A DNA stretch of 64,000 nucleotides from Bacteroidota bacterium (lineage in GTDB: Bacteria > Bacteroidota > Ignavibacteria > Kryptoniales > JAKASW01): the NCBI GenBank assembly GCA_023480735.1, contig JAMCXB010000016.1, positions 1 to 64,000 on the forward strand, written 5' to 3'. Under the pieces are notes generated by a model. The model was not told the DNA's origin. It did not search any database and worked only from the letters and a program-made list of their open reading frames with translations. This document shows, piece by piece, positions 35,551-44,606 of this stretch (the stretch's first letter is position 1; each line of letters starts with the position of its first letter). Position numbers and translations under genes: made by a program.

Positions 35551-36485
35551 TTTCAGTAGAGCAGCTGAAGAAATATTTCCGCGGTCACATCGGTATCGGA
35601 GAACCCCTGGACAATCTGACTACGTTCAAAATCGGGGGCGCAGCGGATTTCTATTTCGAACCGGTTGACTCAGGCGATCTCGCGGTTTTGATCAACATAC
35701 TCAATGAACACGGCTTCCCATTTGAGATAATCGGAAACGGGAGCAATGTGCTCGTTAGCGATTATGGTTACCGTGGGGCGGCCATCAACCTTGAGCGGGG
35801 CCTTTCCGACATCAGGTTCAGCGGCGAGGTTTTGAAGGCGGGAGCAGGAACAAAGCTTGCAAACCTGGTCGATTTCTGCATAGACAACGGTCTGCATGGA
35901 GTCGAGATGCTTGCCGGGTTCCCGGGTACTCTCGGCGGCGCCCTCGTAAAGAATGAGGGCGCATACGGCGGTTCGATATCCGATTATCTTGTCGAAGTGG
36001 AAATCATCCGCAGAGGCGAACTGAAGCTCCTTCCGAGGGAGGCCGCCGTGTTCGGATATCAATTCAGCTCGCTCTCCGACGACATTATTGTGAGCGGAAC
36101 GTTCAGGTTCCCGGACGGCGATAAAGCCGAGATGAAGCGAGTTAGACGGGAGCTCCTGCTTCGCAGAAGTGAATCTCAACCGACGGAATTGCCCAATGCA
36201 GGTTTGATTTTCAGGAATCCCGTCATGAATTCTGCCGGAAGGCTGATTGAGAACTGCGGACTGAGGGGATTCAGAATCGGTAACGCGGAAATCGCTCAGA
36301 AACACGGCAACTTCATCGTCAATCTTGGGGGCGCCTCTTCTATGGACGTTATCAGACTGATTAAAACGGCACGGGAAAAGGTGCAGGAGAAATTCGGCGT
36401 GACCCTCGATCTGGGAGTGAAGCTGCTGGGATTCTCGGATGGACTAAAGGATGAGGTGGAAGCCCTGGTGAGTTCGGAAGCGTGA
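35547..36485 (+). CDS. murB: MurB homologue lacking the three classical catalytic residues
   Basis: The 312-residue protein has the MurB fold. FAD-binding segments GNGSNVLVSDYGYRG and GFPGTLGGALVKNEGAYGG are present, and the C-terminal domain NSAGRLIENCGLRGFRIGNAEIAQKHGNF is clear. MurB reduces UDP-GlcNAc-enolpyruvate with NADPH. The residues used in E. coli are changed here: Arg159 aligns with Gln172 (FGYQFSS), the proton donor Ser229 with Leu220 (NAGLIFRNP), and Glu325 with Gly290 (LDLGVKLLG). Each differs from the standard codon by one transition. The frame is intact and overlaps both neighbours, so it is not an obvious pseudogene. It may be inactive, altered, or backed up elsewhere. Confidence 0.9.
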   Translation: MISVEQLKKYFRGHIGIGEPLDNLTTFKIGGAADFYFEPVDSGDLAVLINILNEHGFPFEIIGNGSNVLVSDYGYRGAAINLERGLSDIRFSGEVLKAGAGTKLANLVDFCIDNGLHGVEMLAGFPGTLGGALVKNEGAYGGSISDYLVEVEIIRRGELKLLPREAAVFGYQFSSLSDDIIVSGTFRFPDGDKAEMKRVRRELLLRRSESQPTELPNAGLIFRNPVMNSAGRLIENCGLRGFRIGNAEIAQKHGNFIVNLGGASSMDVIRLIKTAREKVQEKFGVTLDLGVKLLGFSDGLKDEVEALVSSEA

Positions 36486-37279
36486 AAAAGATTGAAAGGA
36501 CATATTTGAACCTGGTGCTGGTGGTTTCGGCCTTGACTGCCCTCTATCTGGTTTCGCAAGGCTGGAAGAACCACCTCTTGCTGGAAAAAGTGAATGTCTA
36601 TGACACTCACATTCTTACCGATTCCCAGGTGAAAGAACTTGCTGATGTCAGGGAAGGAAGTCCGCTTTACCAGTTGAGCCTCTTGAAGATTTCGGAGCGC
36701 CTTGAAAAGAATCCTTTTGTAAAGGAAGCGGTGGTGGTGCGCGCGCTGCCGTACGATCTGGCAATCACGATCCATGAGCGCAATCCCATTGCACTCGTCG
36801 CAACGGCCAATTCGATGCTCTCGGTCGACGATAGAGGCATAGTACTTCCCGTGCCGTTGGAGCGCAAGAACGATTTGCCCGTCATCACTAACGTAGAAGC
36901 ACAACTTCAGGTCGGTGATACCGTGAAAGGCAATCTCACGCAGGCCGTAAAATTCATAAGCGACGCAAACGACTTCGGCGCATCGTTGAGTGCCAGCATT
37001 GCGGAGGTTCGTCTGATAGGCGACAACCTTGTTGCGTATGCCACCTCGTCCTCTCTGCCGATTATCATCGGCAAAGGCGACTTCGAAAGGAAGCTGCTCT
37101 ATTTGCACGAATTTCTGACGAAAGTGGCCGAAACCGGGAATTCGGAGTACAGCTATGTCGATCTGAGATACAACGGCCAGATTGTCCTCGGCGACGCTGA
37201 CGCCGGAGTATCTGCGTCGGGTTTTAGATCGCCATCTTCGGGAATTTCCCCAGACGGCGTCTCTGAGAAAGTAAACTAA
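36482..37279 (+). CDS. ftsQ: division protein FtsQ/DivIB
   Basis: This is a bitopic membrane protein of 265 residues: a short cytoplasmic tail, one helix (about 8-24) and a periplasmic POTRA domain (VNVYDTHILTDSQVKELAD, then LPYDLAITIHERNPIALV). The beta domain follows, ending VDLRYNGQIVL. It links FtsL/FtsB to the divisome. The GTG start overlaps the murB stop by 4 bases. A Ser/Gly-rich tail of about 30 residues has no clear role. Confidence 0.92.
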   Translation: MKKIERTYLNLVLVVSALTALYLVSQGWKNHLLLEKVNVYDTHILTDSQVKELADVREGSPLYQLSLLKISERLEKNPFVKEAVVVRALPYDLAITIHERNPIALVATANSMLSVDDRGIVLPVPLERKNDLPVITNVEAQLQVGDTVKGNLTQAVKFISDANDFGASLSASIAEVRLIGDNLVAYATSSSLPIIIGKGDFERKLLYLHEFLTKVAETGNSEYSYVDLRYNGQIVLGDADAGVSASGFRSPSSGISPDGVSEKVN

Positions 37280-37288
37280 GGTGCGTAA

Positions 37289-38584
37289 ATGAATAACAGT
37301 ATAATCGTGGCGCTTGACATCGGAACGACCAAGGTATGTGCAATGGTAGTCGAGTCCGACCAAAATGGCAGGCTGAACGTACTTGGGATTGGAACGAGCA
37401 AATCGGGCGGAATGAGCCGGGGTGTCGTGGCAAATATCGACAGAACGGTGAAATCGATACAGGAAGCGGTGCGGATTGCTGAATCGAAACCAGGGACGAA
37501 GATAAAGAGCGCAACAGTTGGAATTGCCGGCGAACATATCGACAGTTTCAAGACGAACAGTATTATAACGATCAGCAATCCCGACCATGAAATTACGGAA
37601 GCGGACATCGACCGCCTGATCGAGGACGCGAAGCGTGTCCATCTCTCGCGGGACAGGGAAATTATTCACATAATTCCCCAGGAATTCATAATCGACGGTC
37701 AGACTGTGACACATGATCCGATTGGAATGGCCGGTGTTCGGGTAGAAGCATCGATGCATGTGGTTACGGGGCTGGTTACTGCCGCGCAGAATATTCACAA
37801 GTGTGTCGAGAGAGCGGGCCTGAAGGTAGAGGAGCTTGTGCTTCAGCCGCTTGCTTCGAGCTATTCCGTGCTCACCGAGGACGAGAAGGAAGTCGGGGTC
37901 GCGCTGCTGGACATAGGCGGCGGAACGACGGACCTGGCTGTGTTTGAGGACAGGACTATTCGTCATACGGCAGTCATCCCGATTGCCGGCGATCACATAA
38001 CGACCGACATTCGCAAGGGGCTGGGCATACTGCCTGAGCAGGCTGAGGAACTTAAGGTGAATCATGGTTATGCGATGGTGTCGGAAGTGGTCGATGATGA
38101 GCCTATCCTTATTCCCGGAATCGGCGGACGCAAGCCGATAGAAATCAACAAAAAACTTCTTGCACAAATAATTCAGCCGCGGGTCGAGGAGCTCCTCGAC
38201 ATCGTAGCAATGGAAATCAAGAGGTCTGGATATTCGCGGCATCTCTCTGCGGGAATTGTCCTGACGGGAGGCGGCGCGTTGCTGAGGGGAATGCCTGAGC
38301 TTGTAGAATACGTTCTCGGCGTCCCTGCAAAGATCGGCATACCCCAGACTTTCGACGGCGGCTTTGCACGTGAGGTGGAAAACCCGATCTACGCAACGGC
38401 AGTCGGGCTGATTCAGTATGGCCTGAAGCGCGGTGCGGGGAAGTCCACAATTGAATTCGTAGAACAAAAGGAAGATGCTCCGCCTGCAGAGCAGAAGGCG
38501 ATTCACAAGAGTGAAAAGAGCTTTGTAGGAAAAGGAATACAGTTCTTGAAAAAGTTTATTAATAAGAATATCGACAATGTCTAA
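37289..38584 (+). CDS. ftsA: cell division actin homologue FtsA
   Basis: This actin-fold ATPase tethers FtsZ to the membrane. It has 431 residues with phosphate-1 loop ALDIGTTKVCAMVVE, adenosine region ILTGGGALLRGMPELVE (read as GIVLTGGGALLRG) and phosphate-2 LDIGGGTTDLAVFE. The C-terminus KGIQFLKKFINKN is an amphipathic membrane-targeting helix. It follows ftsQ by 9 bases and precedes ftsZ by 14. Confidence 0.96.
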   Translation: MNNSIIVALDIGTTKVCAMVVESDQNGRLNVLGIGTSKSGGMSRGVVANIDRTVKSIQEAVRIAESKPGTKIKSATVGIAGEHIDSFKTNSIITISNPDHEITEADIDRLIEDAKRVHLSRDREIIHIIPQEFIIDGQTVTHDPIGMAGVRVEASMHVVTGLVTAAQNIHKCVERAGLKVEELVLQPLASSYSVLTEDEKEVGVALLDIGGGTTDLAVFEDRTIRHTAVIPIAGDHITTDIRKGLGILPEQAEELKVNHGYAMVSEVVDDEPILIPGIGGRKPIEINKKLLAQIIQPRVEELLDIVAMEIKRSGYSRHLSAGIVLTGGGALLRGMPELVEYVLGVPAKIGIPQTFDGGFAREVENPIYATAVGLIQYGLKRGAGKSTIEFVEQKEDAPPAEQKAIHKSEKSFVGKGIQFLKKFINKNIDNV

Positions 38585-38598
38585 AAAGGAGGCATAAC

Positions 38599-39840
38599 GT
38601 GTTCGAACTAGACACAGACAGACAGGGCCCTCGTATAAGAGTGGTAGGTATTGGCGGCTGCGGCGGGAACGCCATTAACAGTATAGCCAAGAGAGGCATC
38701 CATGGCGTGGATTTGATCTCGATGAACACCGACATGCAGGACTTGGATCGGAGTGTCGCACCGAACAAGATTCAAATTGGTAAGAACACCACCCGCGGGC
38801 TCGGAGCGGGATCAAACCCTGATATCGGGAGACGGGCGGCGCTCGAGGCCAGGGATGAAATATTCCGGGCATTGAAAGACAGCGACATGGTCTTTCTGAC
38901 GGCCGGAATGGGCGGGGGCACAGGAACCGGAGCGGCACCGGTAGTAGCAAGCGTTTTGAAGGGTGCGGACCGTGACGAAGTGAAGAATGACGGGCAGGAG
39001 GAACACGCACCGCTGGTAGTTGCAGTCGTGACGAGGCCATTCGTAAATGAGGCTAAGGAAAGGATGCGCAATGCCGACGTCGGCATCGAAGAGCTCAAAA
39101 AATACGTTGATGCGCTAATCGTCATTCCCAACGAAAAGCTTCTCGCTATTTCCGACAAGGCGGCAGGGTATCTCGTGTCTCTGCAGAGGATTTACGATGT
39201 GCTATACGATGCAATCCGCGGAATCTCGGAAATCATTACGAAGCCCGGATTCGTCAACGTAGATTTTGCAGATGTAAGGACGGTCCTTGCCTCTCGCGGA
39301 GATGCGATCATAGGTACAGGTATCGCAAGCGGTGAAAGACGCGCCGCGGAAGCAGCCACGGCGGCCATATCCAATCCGCTTCTCGAAGAAGTATCGCTCG
39401 AACGCGTCGAGGGTATCCTTGTCAGCATAACAGCCGGAAACAGCTTCAGCCTGCATGAGTTCGACGAGATAGTCAAGACCGTACGGGGAGTGGCGAAGAA
39501 TGGAGACGACGAAAGCAAAGTTATAGTCGGAGTCTCCATCGACGAGAAGATCGAGAAGGAAGTTGTGGTCACGGTCATAGCGGCAGGTCTCAACAAGCGT
39601 CCAGAACCCCTGCAGCCTTCTACTCCGGATCCGCGGAAGAGGCTTACTATCAAGGACAAAGACAAGGTAAAGGAACAAACATGGAGTATAAAGGACTGGC
39701 GCTCTTTCGATGAGCCGACTTTTGAAAGAAGCGGCATCAACATACATCTGAACAAGCTCGAAGATGGGAATGGAGATGAACAGCCGGACGCGCCGAAACC
39801 CGGCGAAAGGCCAGCATTCTTACGAAAAGTGATGGACTAA
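38599..39840 (+). CDS. ftsZ: cell division tubulin homologue FtsZ
   Basis: This GTPase forms the division ring. Its 413 residues include GIGGCGGNAINSI, the tubulin signature GGGTGTGAAPVVA (about 104-116), the T7 loop NVDFADVRTV, and a C-terminal peptide ending RPAFLRKVMD that matches the conserved FtsA-binding tail. A variable acidic/basic insert, GADRDEVKNDGQEEHAP, precedes the PLVVAVVTRPF strand and is longer than in E. coli. The start is GTG behind AAAAAGGAGGC. It is the last gene of the dcw run. Confidence 0.96.
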   Translation: MFELDTDRQGPRIRVVGIGGCGGNAINSIAKRGIHGVDLISMNTDMQDLDRSVAPNKIQIGKNTTRGLGAGSNPDIGRRAALEARDEIFRALKDSDMVFLTAGMGGGTGTGAAPVVASVLKGADRDEVKNDGQEEHAPLVVAVVTRPFVNEAKERMRNADVGIEELKKYVDALIVIPNEKLLAISDKAAGYLVSLQRIYDVLYDAIRGISEIITKPGFVNVDFADVRTVLASRGDAIIGTGIASGERRAAEAATAAISNPLLEEVSLERVEGILVSITAGNSFSLHEFDEIVKTVRGVAKNGDDESKVIVGVSIDEKIEKEVVVTVIAAGLNKRPEPLQPSTPDPRKRLTIKDKDKVKEQTWSIKDWRSFDEPTFERSGINIHLNKLEDGNGDEQPDAPKPGERPAFLRKVMD

Positions 39841-39862
39841 AAACCACAATTGGAATAATCAT

Positions 39863-40597
39863 ATGGAAGCCTTAAACTCTGTTACCGAGATAAGGAAGAT
39901 GTTTGCGATGGAAAAGCGCGAATTGAACATAATGATGATCGAGGACGATCCGGACATTCCTAAACTCGCCCGTCTGTACCTGAAACCGTACAAGGATGTG
40001 GAATTTAATCTTGTGTGGGTCGAGACGGGCGAAGATGCCATGAGGTTCCTGCAGGACAGTCAGAATCTGGACGTGATTCTCGTGGACTATCAGCTTCCGG
40101 GAATGAATGGCCTTGAAACCACTCGCGTTATCAGGGAAAAAGAAATAAAGATTCCCGTGGTCTTCCTTACGAATGCAATTGACTTCAAGCTGGCAATCGA
40201 CGCGATGAAGCTGGATGTGGAGGACTACCTCTTGAAAGAGGAGGCGATAACGTCCATACTCCCGAGCATCCTGCTGAACGTCGTGGAGCGCGTCAGGCTT
40301 CGCGAGAAACTAGCCGAATCGGAAATGAACAAGGTCGCACAGCGCGAGAGGATTGACGGAATCAAGAGCCTGATCGTAACGATCTCGCACGAATTGAATA
40401 ATCCGCTAGCCGCACTGAAGCTTGCGATCAATGTCCTTCAACGAAAACAGATGTCGCCCGATGTCATGAGCTACCTTGCTATCATGAAAGAAAACGCCGA
40501 GCGGATCGAAGGCGTCGTCTCAAAGCTCCGAGACCTGAAGGGCGACAAAGTAACGTCTTATATCGGCAACATAAAAATGATCGATCTTTCTGAATGA
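39863..40597 (+). CDS. receiver-HisKA protein lacking a kinase ATPase domain
   Basis: The 244-residue protein has a response-regulator receiver (about 20-140) with acidic pocket Glu27/Asp28/Asp29 and phosphoacceptor Asp75 (VDYQLPG). A helical linker leads to a HisKA dimerisation domain with H-box His176 (ISHELNNPLAALKL). It ends before any HATPase domain, so it cannot phosphorylate itself. It may act as a two-site phosphorelay protein or accept phosphate from a kinase in trans. It lies 22 bases after ftsZ and 4 bases before an NtrC-type regulator, which is the likely partner. Confidence 0.85.
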   Translation: MEALNSVTEIRKMFAMEKRELNIMMIEDDPDIPKLARLYLKPYKDVEFNLVWVETGEDAMRFLQDSQNLDVILVDYQLPGMNGLETTRVIREKEIKIPVVFLTNAIDFKLAIDAMKLDVEDYLLKEEAITSILPSILLNVVERVRLREKLAESEMNKVAQRERIDGIKSLIVTISHELNNPLAALKLAINVLQRKQMSPDVMSYLAIMKENAERIEGVVSKLRDLKGDKVTSYIGNIKMIDLSE

Positions 40598-40601
40598 GCG
40601 A

Positions 40602-41957
40602 ATGGCGGAAATTATACAGTCACTCATCGTCGACGATGAAAAGAACGTAACCGATCTTCTAAAACTTCAGCTCGAAGAATCCGACTTCTCGGTTGACATA
40701 GCCAGCGACGGGGCGGCAGGTATCAACAAGATTCAGGGGAAGCGATACGATCTGATTTTGCTCGATCTCAAAATGCCCAGGATAAACGGACTGGAAGTCC
40801 TGAAGTTTGCCAAGGAAAACCAACCTGATTCGCAGGTTATCATCCTGACCGGCTACGGCGACATAAAAACCGCCGTCGACACTATCAAGATCGGGGCGTT
40901 CGATTTTATCACGAAACCGTACAATTTCGACGAACTGATCGTCTCGATTAATAATGCGCTCGAGATGCGGCGGCTTATCATGGACAACAGGTTCATGAAG
41001 ATGCAGCTTGCCGACAGGAAGTATGAAATCGTCGGGCATTCCGGCGCCCTTCAGAGCGTTGTCGACATTGCGTTGAAAGTTGCCCCGAGCGAAGCGTCCG
41101 TGCTGATCACTGGACCGAGCGGGTCGGGTAAGGAGCTCATAGCCCATCTGATCCACGAAAACAGTGAGCGGTCGAAGAAACCGTTCGTCGCCGTTAACTG
41201 CGCGTCCATCCCGGATACGCTGATAGAAAGTGAGCTGTTCGGCCACGAGAAAGGAGCTTTCACGGACGCTCATTCGCTGAAGCAGGGTCTTGCGGAAATC
41301 GCAGACGGCGGTACGCTCTTCCTGGACGAAGTAGGCGACATCAGTTACCTGGTCCAGCCGAAGCTTCTTAGGTTCATTGAAACCGGCACGTTCAGGAGAG
41401 TAGGCGGAACCGTCGAGATGAGCGTGAATGCGAGGATCGTCTCGGCTACCAACAAGGACATCGACCGCGAGGTCGAGGAAGGGAAATTCAGGGAGGATCT
41501 CCTCTACAGGCTTAACGTGGTACACGTGGAAGTACCTTCACTTCATCAGCGGAGGGAGGACATACCGCTTCTCGTCGAGCATTTCCTTACCAGGAAACAG
41601 CGCACACGCCGCGCTAAAAGGATCTCACAGGAGGCTTTAAAGCTCCTCATGGAATACGACTGGCCGGGAAATATACGCGAGCTCGAGAACGTGATCGAAC
41701 GAGCAGCCATACTGGCGACGGGCGACGAGATAACGCCCGACTTCATAGCCTTAACGGGCAAGTCGAGGTCTCCGGACCTTCGCAGAATACCCACGCGCCT
41801 CTCACTGGCGGAGCTGGAAAAAATCCATATCGAAAATGTCCTCAAGGCAAACGGCTTCAATCGCACGAAGTCGGCGAAGGCGCTCGGAATCAGCCTCAAG
41901 ACGCTCTACCTCAAGATAAAACACTACAGTATAGACACACCGATTGGAAAAGGATAG
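40602..41957 (+). CDS. NtrC-family sigma-54-dependent response regulator
   Basis: This is a 451-residue transcription activator. The receiver (1-120) has Asp11-Asp12-Glu13 and phosphoacceptor Asp55. The AAA+ domain (about 145-380) has Walker A TGPSGSGKE and GHEKGAFTDA, the sigma-54 contact loop in the Asp variant common in FCB bacteria. Walker B GGTLFLDEVGD and the arginine region follow. The C-terminal Fis-type HTH reads NGFNRTKSAKALGISLKTLYLKI. The target genes are unknown. No sigma-54 promoter was recognised nearby. Confidence 0.92.
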   Translation: MAEIIQSLIVDDEKNVTDLLKLQLEESDFSVDIASDGAAGINKIQGKRYDLILLDLKMPRINGLEVLKFAKENQPDSQVIILTGYGDIKTAVDTIKIGAFDFITKPYNFDELIVSINNALEMRRLIMDNRFMKMQLADRKYEIVGHSGALQSVVDIALKVAPSEASVLITGPSGSGKELIAHLIHENSERSKKPFVAVNCASIPDTLIESELFGHEKGAFTDAHSLKQGLAEIADGGTLFLDEVGDISYLVQPKLLRFIETGTFRRVGGTVEMSVNARIVSATNKDIDREVEEGKFREDLLYRLNVVHVEVPSLHQRREDIPLLVEHFLTRKQRTRRAKRISQEALKLLMEYDWPGNIRELENVIERAAILATGDEITPDFIALTGKSRSPDLRRIPTRLSLAELEKIHIENVLKANGFNRTKSAKALGISLKTLYLKIKHYSIDTPIGKG

Positions 41958-42128
41958 TCCGTCGGATAGGTCATCCGCGGCATCCCGCTCCTCCCGATAT
42001 TGAAGAACCCCGCTGCATGCTTGCCTTGTTGGCAGCGATTGTCTGGCTGACTGTATAGCGGCATATACTGGTTTCCGGATTGCCTTCGGATAACTACGCA
42101 GGCCTCGGATAGTAATCGTTCCGCCGGA

Positions 42129-42166
42129 AACAAAAGGCGGAGCTACAGCCGCCGCCGCGCTCCGCC
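42129..42166 (-). terminator. intrinsic terminator after pstS copy 1
   Basis: On the minus strand GGCGGAGC pairs with GCTCCGCC across a 15-base loop, followed by TTTTGTTT. It lies 23 bases past the stop. Confidence 0.7.
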
Positions 42167-42188
42167 CCCGTGAATTTCCCACGCTTTG

Positions 42189-43235
42189 TTACTCGAGCAG
42201 GCTCTTTCCGTTATATGTGACCTCTTTCAACTTCGCGATATTCAGCTGTTGAATTTGCTTTGGAAGAGGAGCAAAGTCCAGGTCGGTCGAATACTTCTGT
42301 CCCTCCGTGACTACCCAGCGGATGAAATCTACTACTGACTTGCCCTGGTGGTAATTCGCCTGTTCTCTGTACACAATCAACCACGTCGCACTTGAAATCG
42401 GGTACGAATCCTTCCCGGGCGCATTCGTGATTGAGAATCTCAAATCCTCCGGGAGAGTCTTAGCTGCATTCGAAAGCGCCTCGGTAACCCCGGAAATCGA
42501 AGGGTGGACAAAGACGCCTGCGGGATTCTTCAAATCTGCAAAGGAGATGTTATTCTGAAGCGCATAAATCAATTCCACATACCCGATTGCGCCGGGCGTT
42601 CTCATGACCTGTCCCGATACTCCCTCGTTTCCCTTTGCCCCTATGCCCGCGGGCCAGTTAAGGCTGGTGGACTTGCCGACTTTGTCTCCCCATTCGGGGC
42701 TCACCTTGGAAAGGTAATCGGCTAATATGTAGGTTGTGCCGCTACCGTCCGCGCGATGAGCGACGATAATTCTTGTGCTCGGCAGCTTCACCTTCGGATT
42801 CAGGTCCTTGATTCTCCGGTCATTCCATGCGGTGATTTTTCCGAGAAAAATATCGGCGATGGTCGGGCCGTCGAATCTCAAAGTCTCATTGACGCCCGGG
42901 ATATTGTACACGACAACCACGGCGCCGAGCGTCTCCGGCAGGTGAATGACATCTCCGTGAGCTTTTTTTGCGTCCGCGATTTGTTCATCGGTTAGGGGAG
43001 CATCGCTTGCCCCGAAGTTGACTGTGCCGGCCAGCAGCTGCCTGATTCCCCCTCCGCTGCCGATTGACTGGTAATTGATCTGAACATCCGGCTTCAGCTT
43101 ATGATACTCGCTCGACCATTTTGAGATCAAGGGAAAAGGGAAGGTGGCCCCCGCTCCGTTGACGATTGTCTGTGCCTGTGTTCCCGAAGAAAAGGTGAAA
43201 AGAAGCGCAAGCGCAGCTGCGAAGTGTTTCAACAT
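42189..43235 (-). CDS. pstS: phosphate-binding protein PstS, copy 1
   Basis: This periplasmic phosphate receptor of the Pst ABC transporter has 348 residues. A signal peptide (about 1-21, cleavage near TQAQT) precedes the mature start TIVNGAGATFPFPLISKWSSEY. Phosphate-ligand segments GSGGGIRQLLAGTVNFGASDAPL and HRADGSGTTYI are intact. It has no adjacent pstC, pstA, pstB or phoU. A PHO-box-like repeat lies about 120 bases upstream. It is about 60% or more similar by eye to the copy upstream, suggesting local duplication. Confidence 0.93.
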   Translation of the reverse strand: MLKHFAAALALLFTFSSGTQAQTIVNGAGATFPFPLISKWSSEYHKLKPDVQINYQSIGSGGGIRQLLAGTVNFGASDAPLTDEQIADAKKAHGDVIHLPETLGAVVVVYNIPGVNETLRFDGPTIADIFLGKITAWNDRRIKDLNPKVKLPSTRIIVAHRADGSGTTYILADYLSKVSPEWGDKVGKSTSLNWPAGIGAKGNEGVSGQVMRTPGAIGYVELIYALQNNISFADLKNPAGVFVHPSISGVTEALSNAAKTLPEDLRFSITNAPGKDSYPISSATWLIVYREQANYHQGKSVVDFIRWVVTEGQKYSTDLDFAPLPKQIQQLNIAKLKEVTYNGKSLLE

Positions 43236-43354
43236 ATTGTACCTCCTGACGTTTTGTGTTTATGAGTTATCCTGACCTTGCAAACGAGATGTTGCGCACG
43301 AATTGCCCTTATGCTCGAATGCAAGTTAACTGGGTATTATGACAAATAAATGAT

Positions 43355-43376
43355 GCCCGTGTTAAGGAATTGTGAA
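43355..43376 (-). promoter_or_regulatory. PHO-box-like direct repeat upstream of pstS copy 1
   Basis: On the minus strand TTCACA-N5-TTAACA occurs with an 11-base period. The 18-base core (TTCACAATTCCTTAACAC) matches the one before the porin gene with a single mismatch. The period and hexamers resemble known PhoB/PhoP sites. Confidence 0.6.
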
Positions 43377-43440
43377 GTCCTGTCAGGAAAGGGAGGAATT
43401 GGCGCGTCCTGCTGCGGAGAGATCCGGCGGGTGGGGAAAC

Positions 43441-43474
43441 AAAAACGGGGCCGCAGCTTTCGCATTGGCCCCGT
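43441..43474 (-). terminator. intrinsic terminator after pstS copy 2
   Basis: On the minus strand ACGGGGCC pairs perfectly with GGCCCCGT across 14 bases, followed by TTTTGTTT. It lies about 37 bases past the stop. Confidence 0.8.
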
Positions 43475-43510
43475 ATCCTCTTGCCCCGAAAAGCATGAGG
43501 CGCTTTTTTC

Positions 43511-44554
43511 TTAGTAGAGACTCTTTCCCTTGTAGCTCACCTTACGGAGAAGATTGAGCTCCATCTTCTGGATTGGGCCGGGTATCGGAGCGTAATCGAG
43601 CTTCGGCTCCATCTTCTGTCCTTCGGTCAGGACCCAGTGCAGGAAGTCCACAACAATCTTGCCGACTTTGTAATTGTTCTGGTGGGTGTACACGATCAGC
43701 CAGGTCGCACTTGATATCGGGTATGAGGTCTTTCCGGGTGCGTTGGTTATCGAGAACCTGAGGTCGGCGGGGACGATCTTCGCCGCGTTCGCGGCGGCGG
43801 CGCTGACGCTGGAGATGGTCGGATGAATGAATTCACCGGCTGCATTCTCGACGGAGCCAAAAGGCACGTTGTTCTGAAGTGCGTAGATGAGGGTCACGTA
43901 CCCAATCGTGTATGGAGTCTGTTCTACCTGTCCGGTGACTCCTTCGTTTCCTTTGGCACCTATGCCGACCGGCCAATCGACGCTCGTGCCTCTTCCGACT
44001 TTGCTGTTCCACTCGGGTGAGACTTTGCAGAGAAAGTCGACGAAGATGTACGTGTCGCCGCTGCCGTCGGAACGGTGAACTACAATGATGGGTCTGTTCG
44101 GAAGATCAACACCCGGGTTCAACGCCTTGATCGCAGGATCATCCCATTTCTTTATTTTGCCGAGGAAAATGTCGGCGATGGTCTTGCCCGTGAATTTCAG
44201 CGTGGCTTTCACTCCCGGCAGATGATACGTTACGGCCACTGCGCCCATGGCTTCGGGAAGGTGAACCACCGGACCGTGAGCCTTTTCTGCGGCTGCAATC
44301 TGCTCGTCATTCAAGGGTGCGTCGCTTGCGCCGATGTCCACTGTCCCGGCCAGAAGCTGGTTGATTCCGCCGCCGCTGCCTATCGACTGGTAGTTGATTT
44401 CGATGTCCGGGTGCATCTTGTGGTAGGTGTTCGACCATGTTGAAAACATCGGGTAGATGAATGTCGAACCTGCTGCGTTGATGATCGTCTGCGCCTGAAC
44501 GAGGGCGGTCGACATAAGTACAGCGATCATGGCTATGAAAACTCTCTTAAGCAT
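43511..44554 (-). CDS. pstS: phosphate-binding protein PstS, copy 2
   Basis: This is a second periplasmic phosphate receptor, 347 residues from the ATG at 44554 (ribosome site AAAGGAGCAC). A longer frame is not needed. The signal peptide MLKRVFIAMIAVLMSTALVQA is followed by TIINAAGSTFIYPMFSTWS. Ligand segments GSGGGINQLLAGTVDIGASDAPL and HRSDGSGDTYI are intact. The Thr-to-Asp change in the last segment differs from copy 1 and might alter affinity or anion choice. It follows the porin gene by 52 bases and is probably in its operon. Confidence 0.93.
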   Translation of the reverse strand: MLKRVFIAMIAVLMSTALVQAQTIINAAGSTFIYPMFSTWSNTYHKMHPDIEINYQSIGSGGGINQLLAGTVDIGASDAPLNDEQIAAAEKAHGPVVHLPEAMGAVAVTYHLPGVKATLKFTGKTIADIFLGKIKKWDDPAIKALNPGVDLPNRPIIVVHRSDGSGDTYIFVDFLCKVSPEWNSKVGRGTSVDWPVGIGAKGNEGVTGQVEQTPYTIGYVTLIYALQNNVPFGSVENAAGEFIHPTISSVSAAAANAAKIVPADLRFSITNAPGKTSYPISSATWLIVYTHQNNYKVGKIVVDFLHWVLTEGQKMEPKLDYAPIPGPIQKMELNLLRKVSYKGKSLY

Positions 44555-44606
44555 CCCTGTGCTCCTTTCTTCTTTTGATGATTGTGTGCACATATTGTAC
44601 TGGTAA

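Noticed and set aside
36296-38506. 736-codon open frame antisense to ftsQ and ftsA
   Set aside because: It is the mirror of well-supported ftsQ/ftsA coding sequence, has no domain, signal or ribosome site, and reflects codon bias on the sense strand.
40659-41525. 288-codon frame antisense to the NtrC-type gene
   Set aside because: It is a shadow of a protein with intact receiver and AAA+ motifs.
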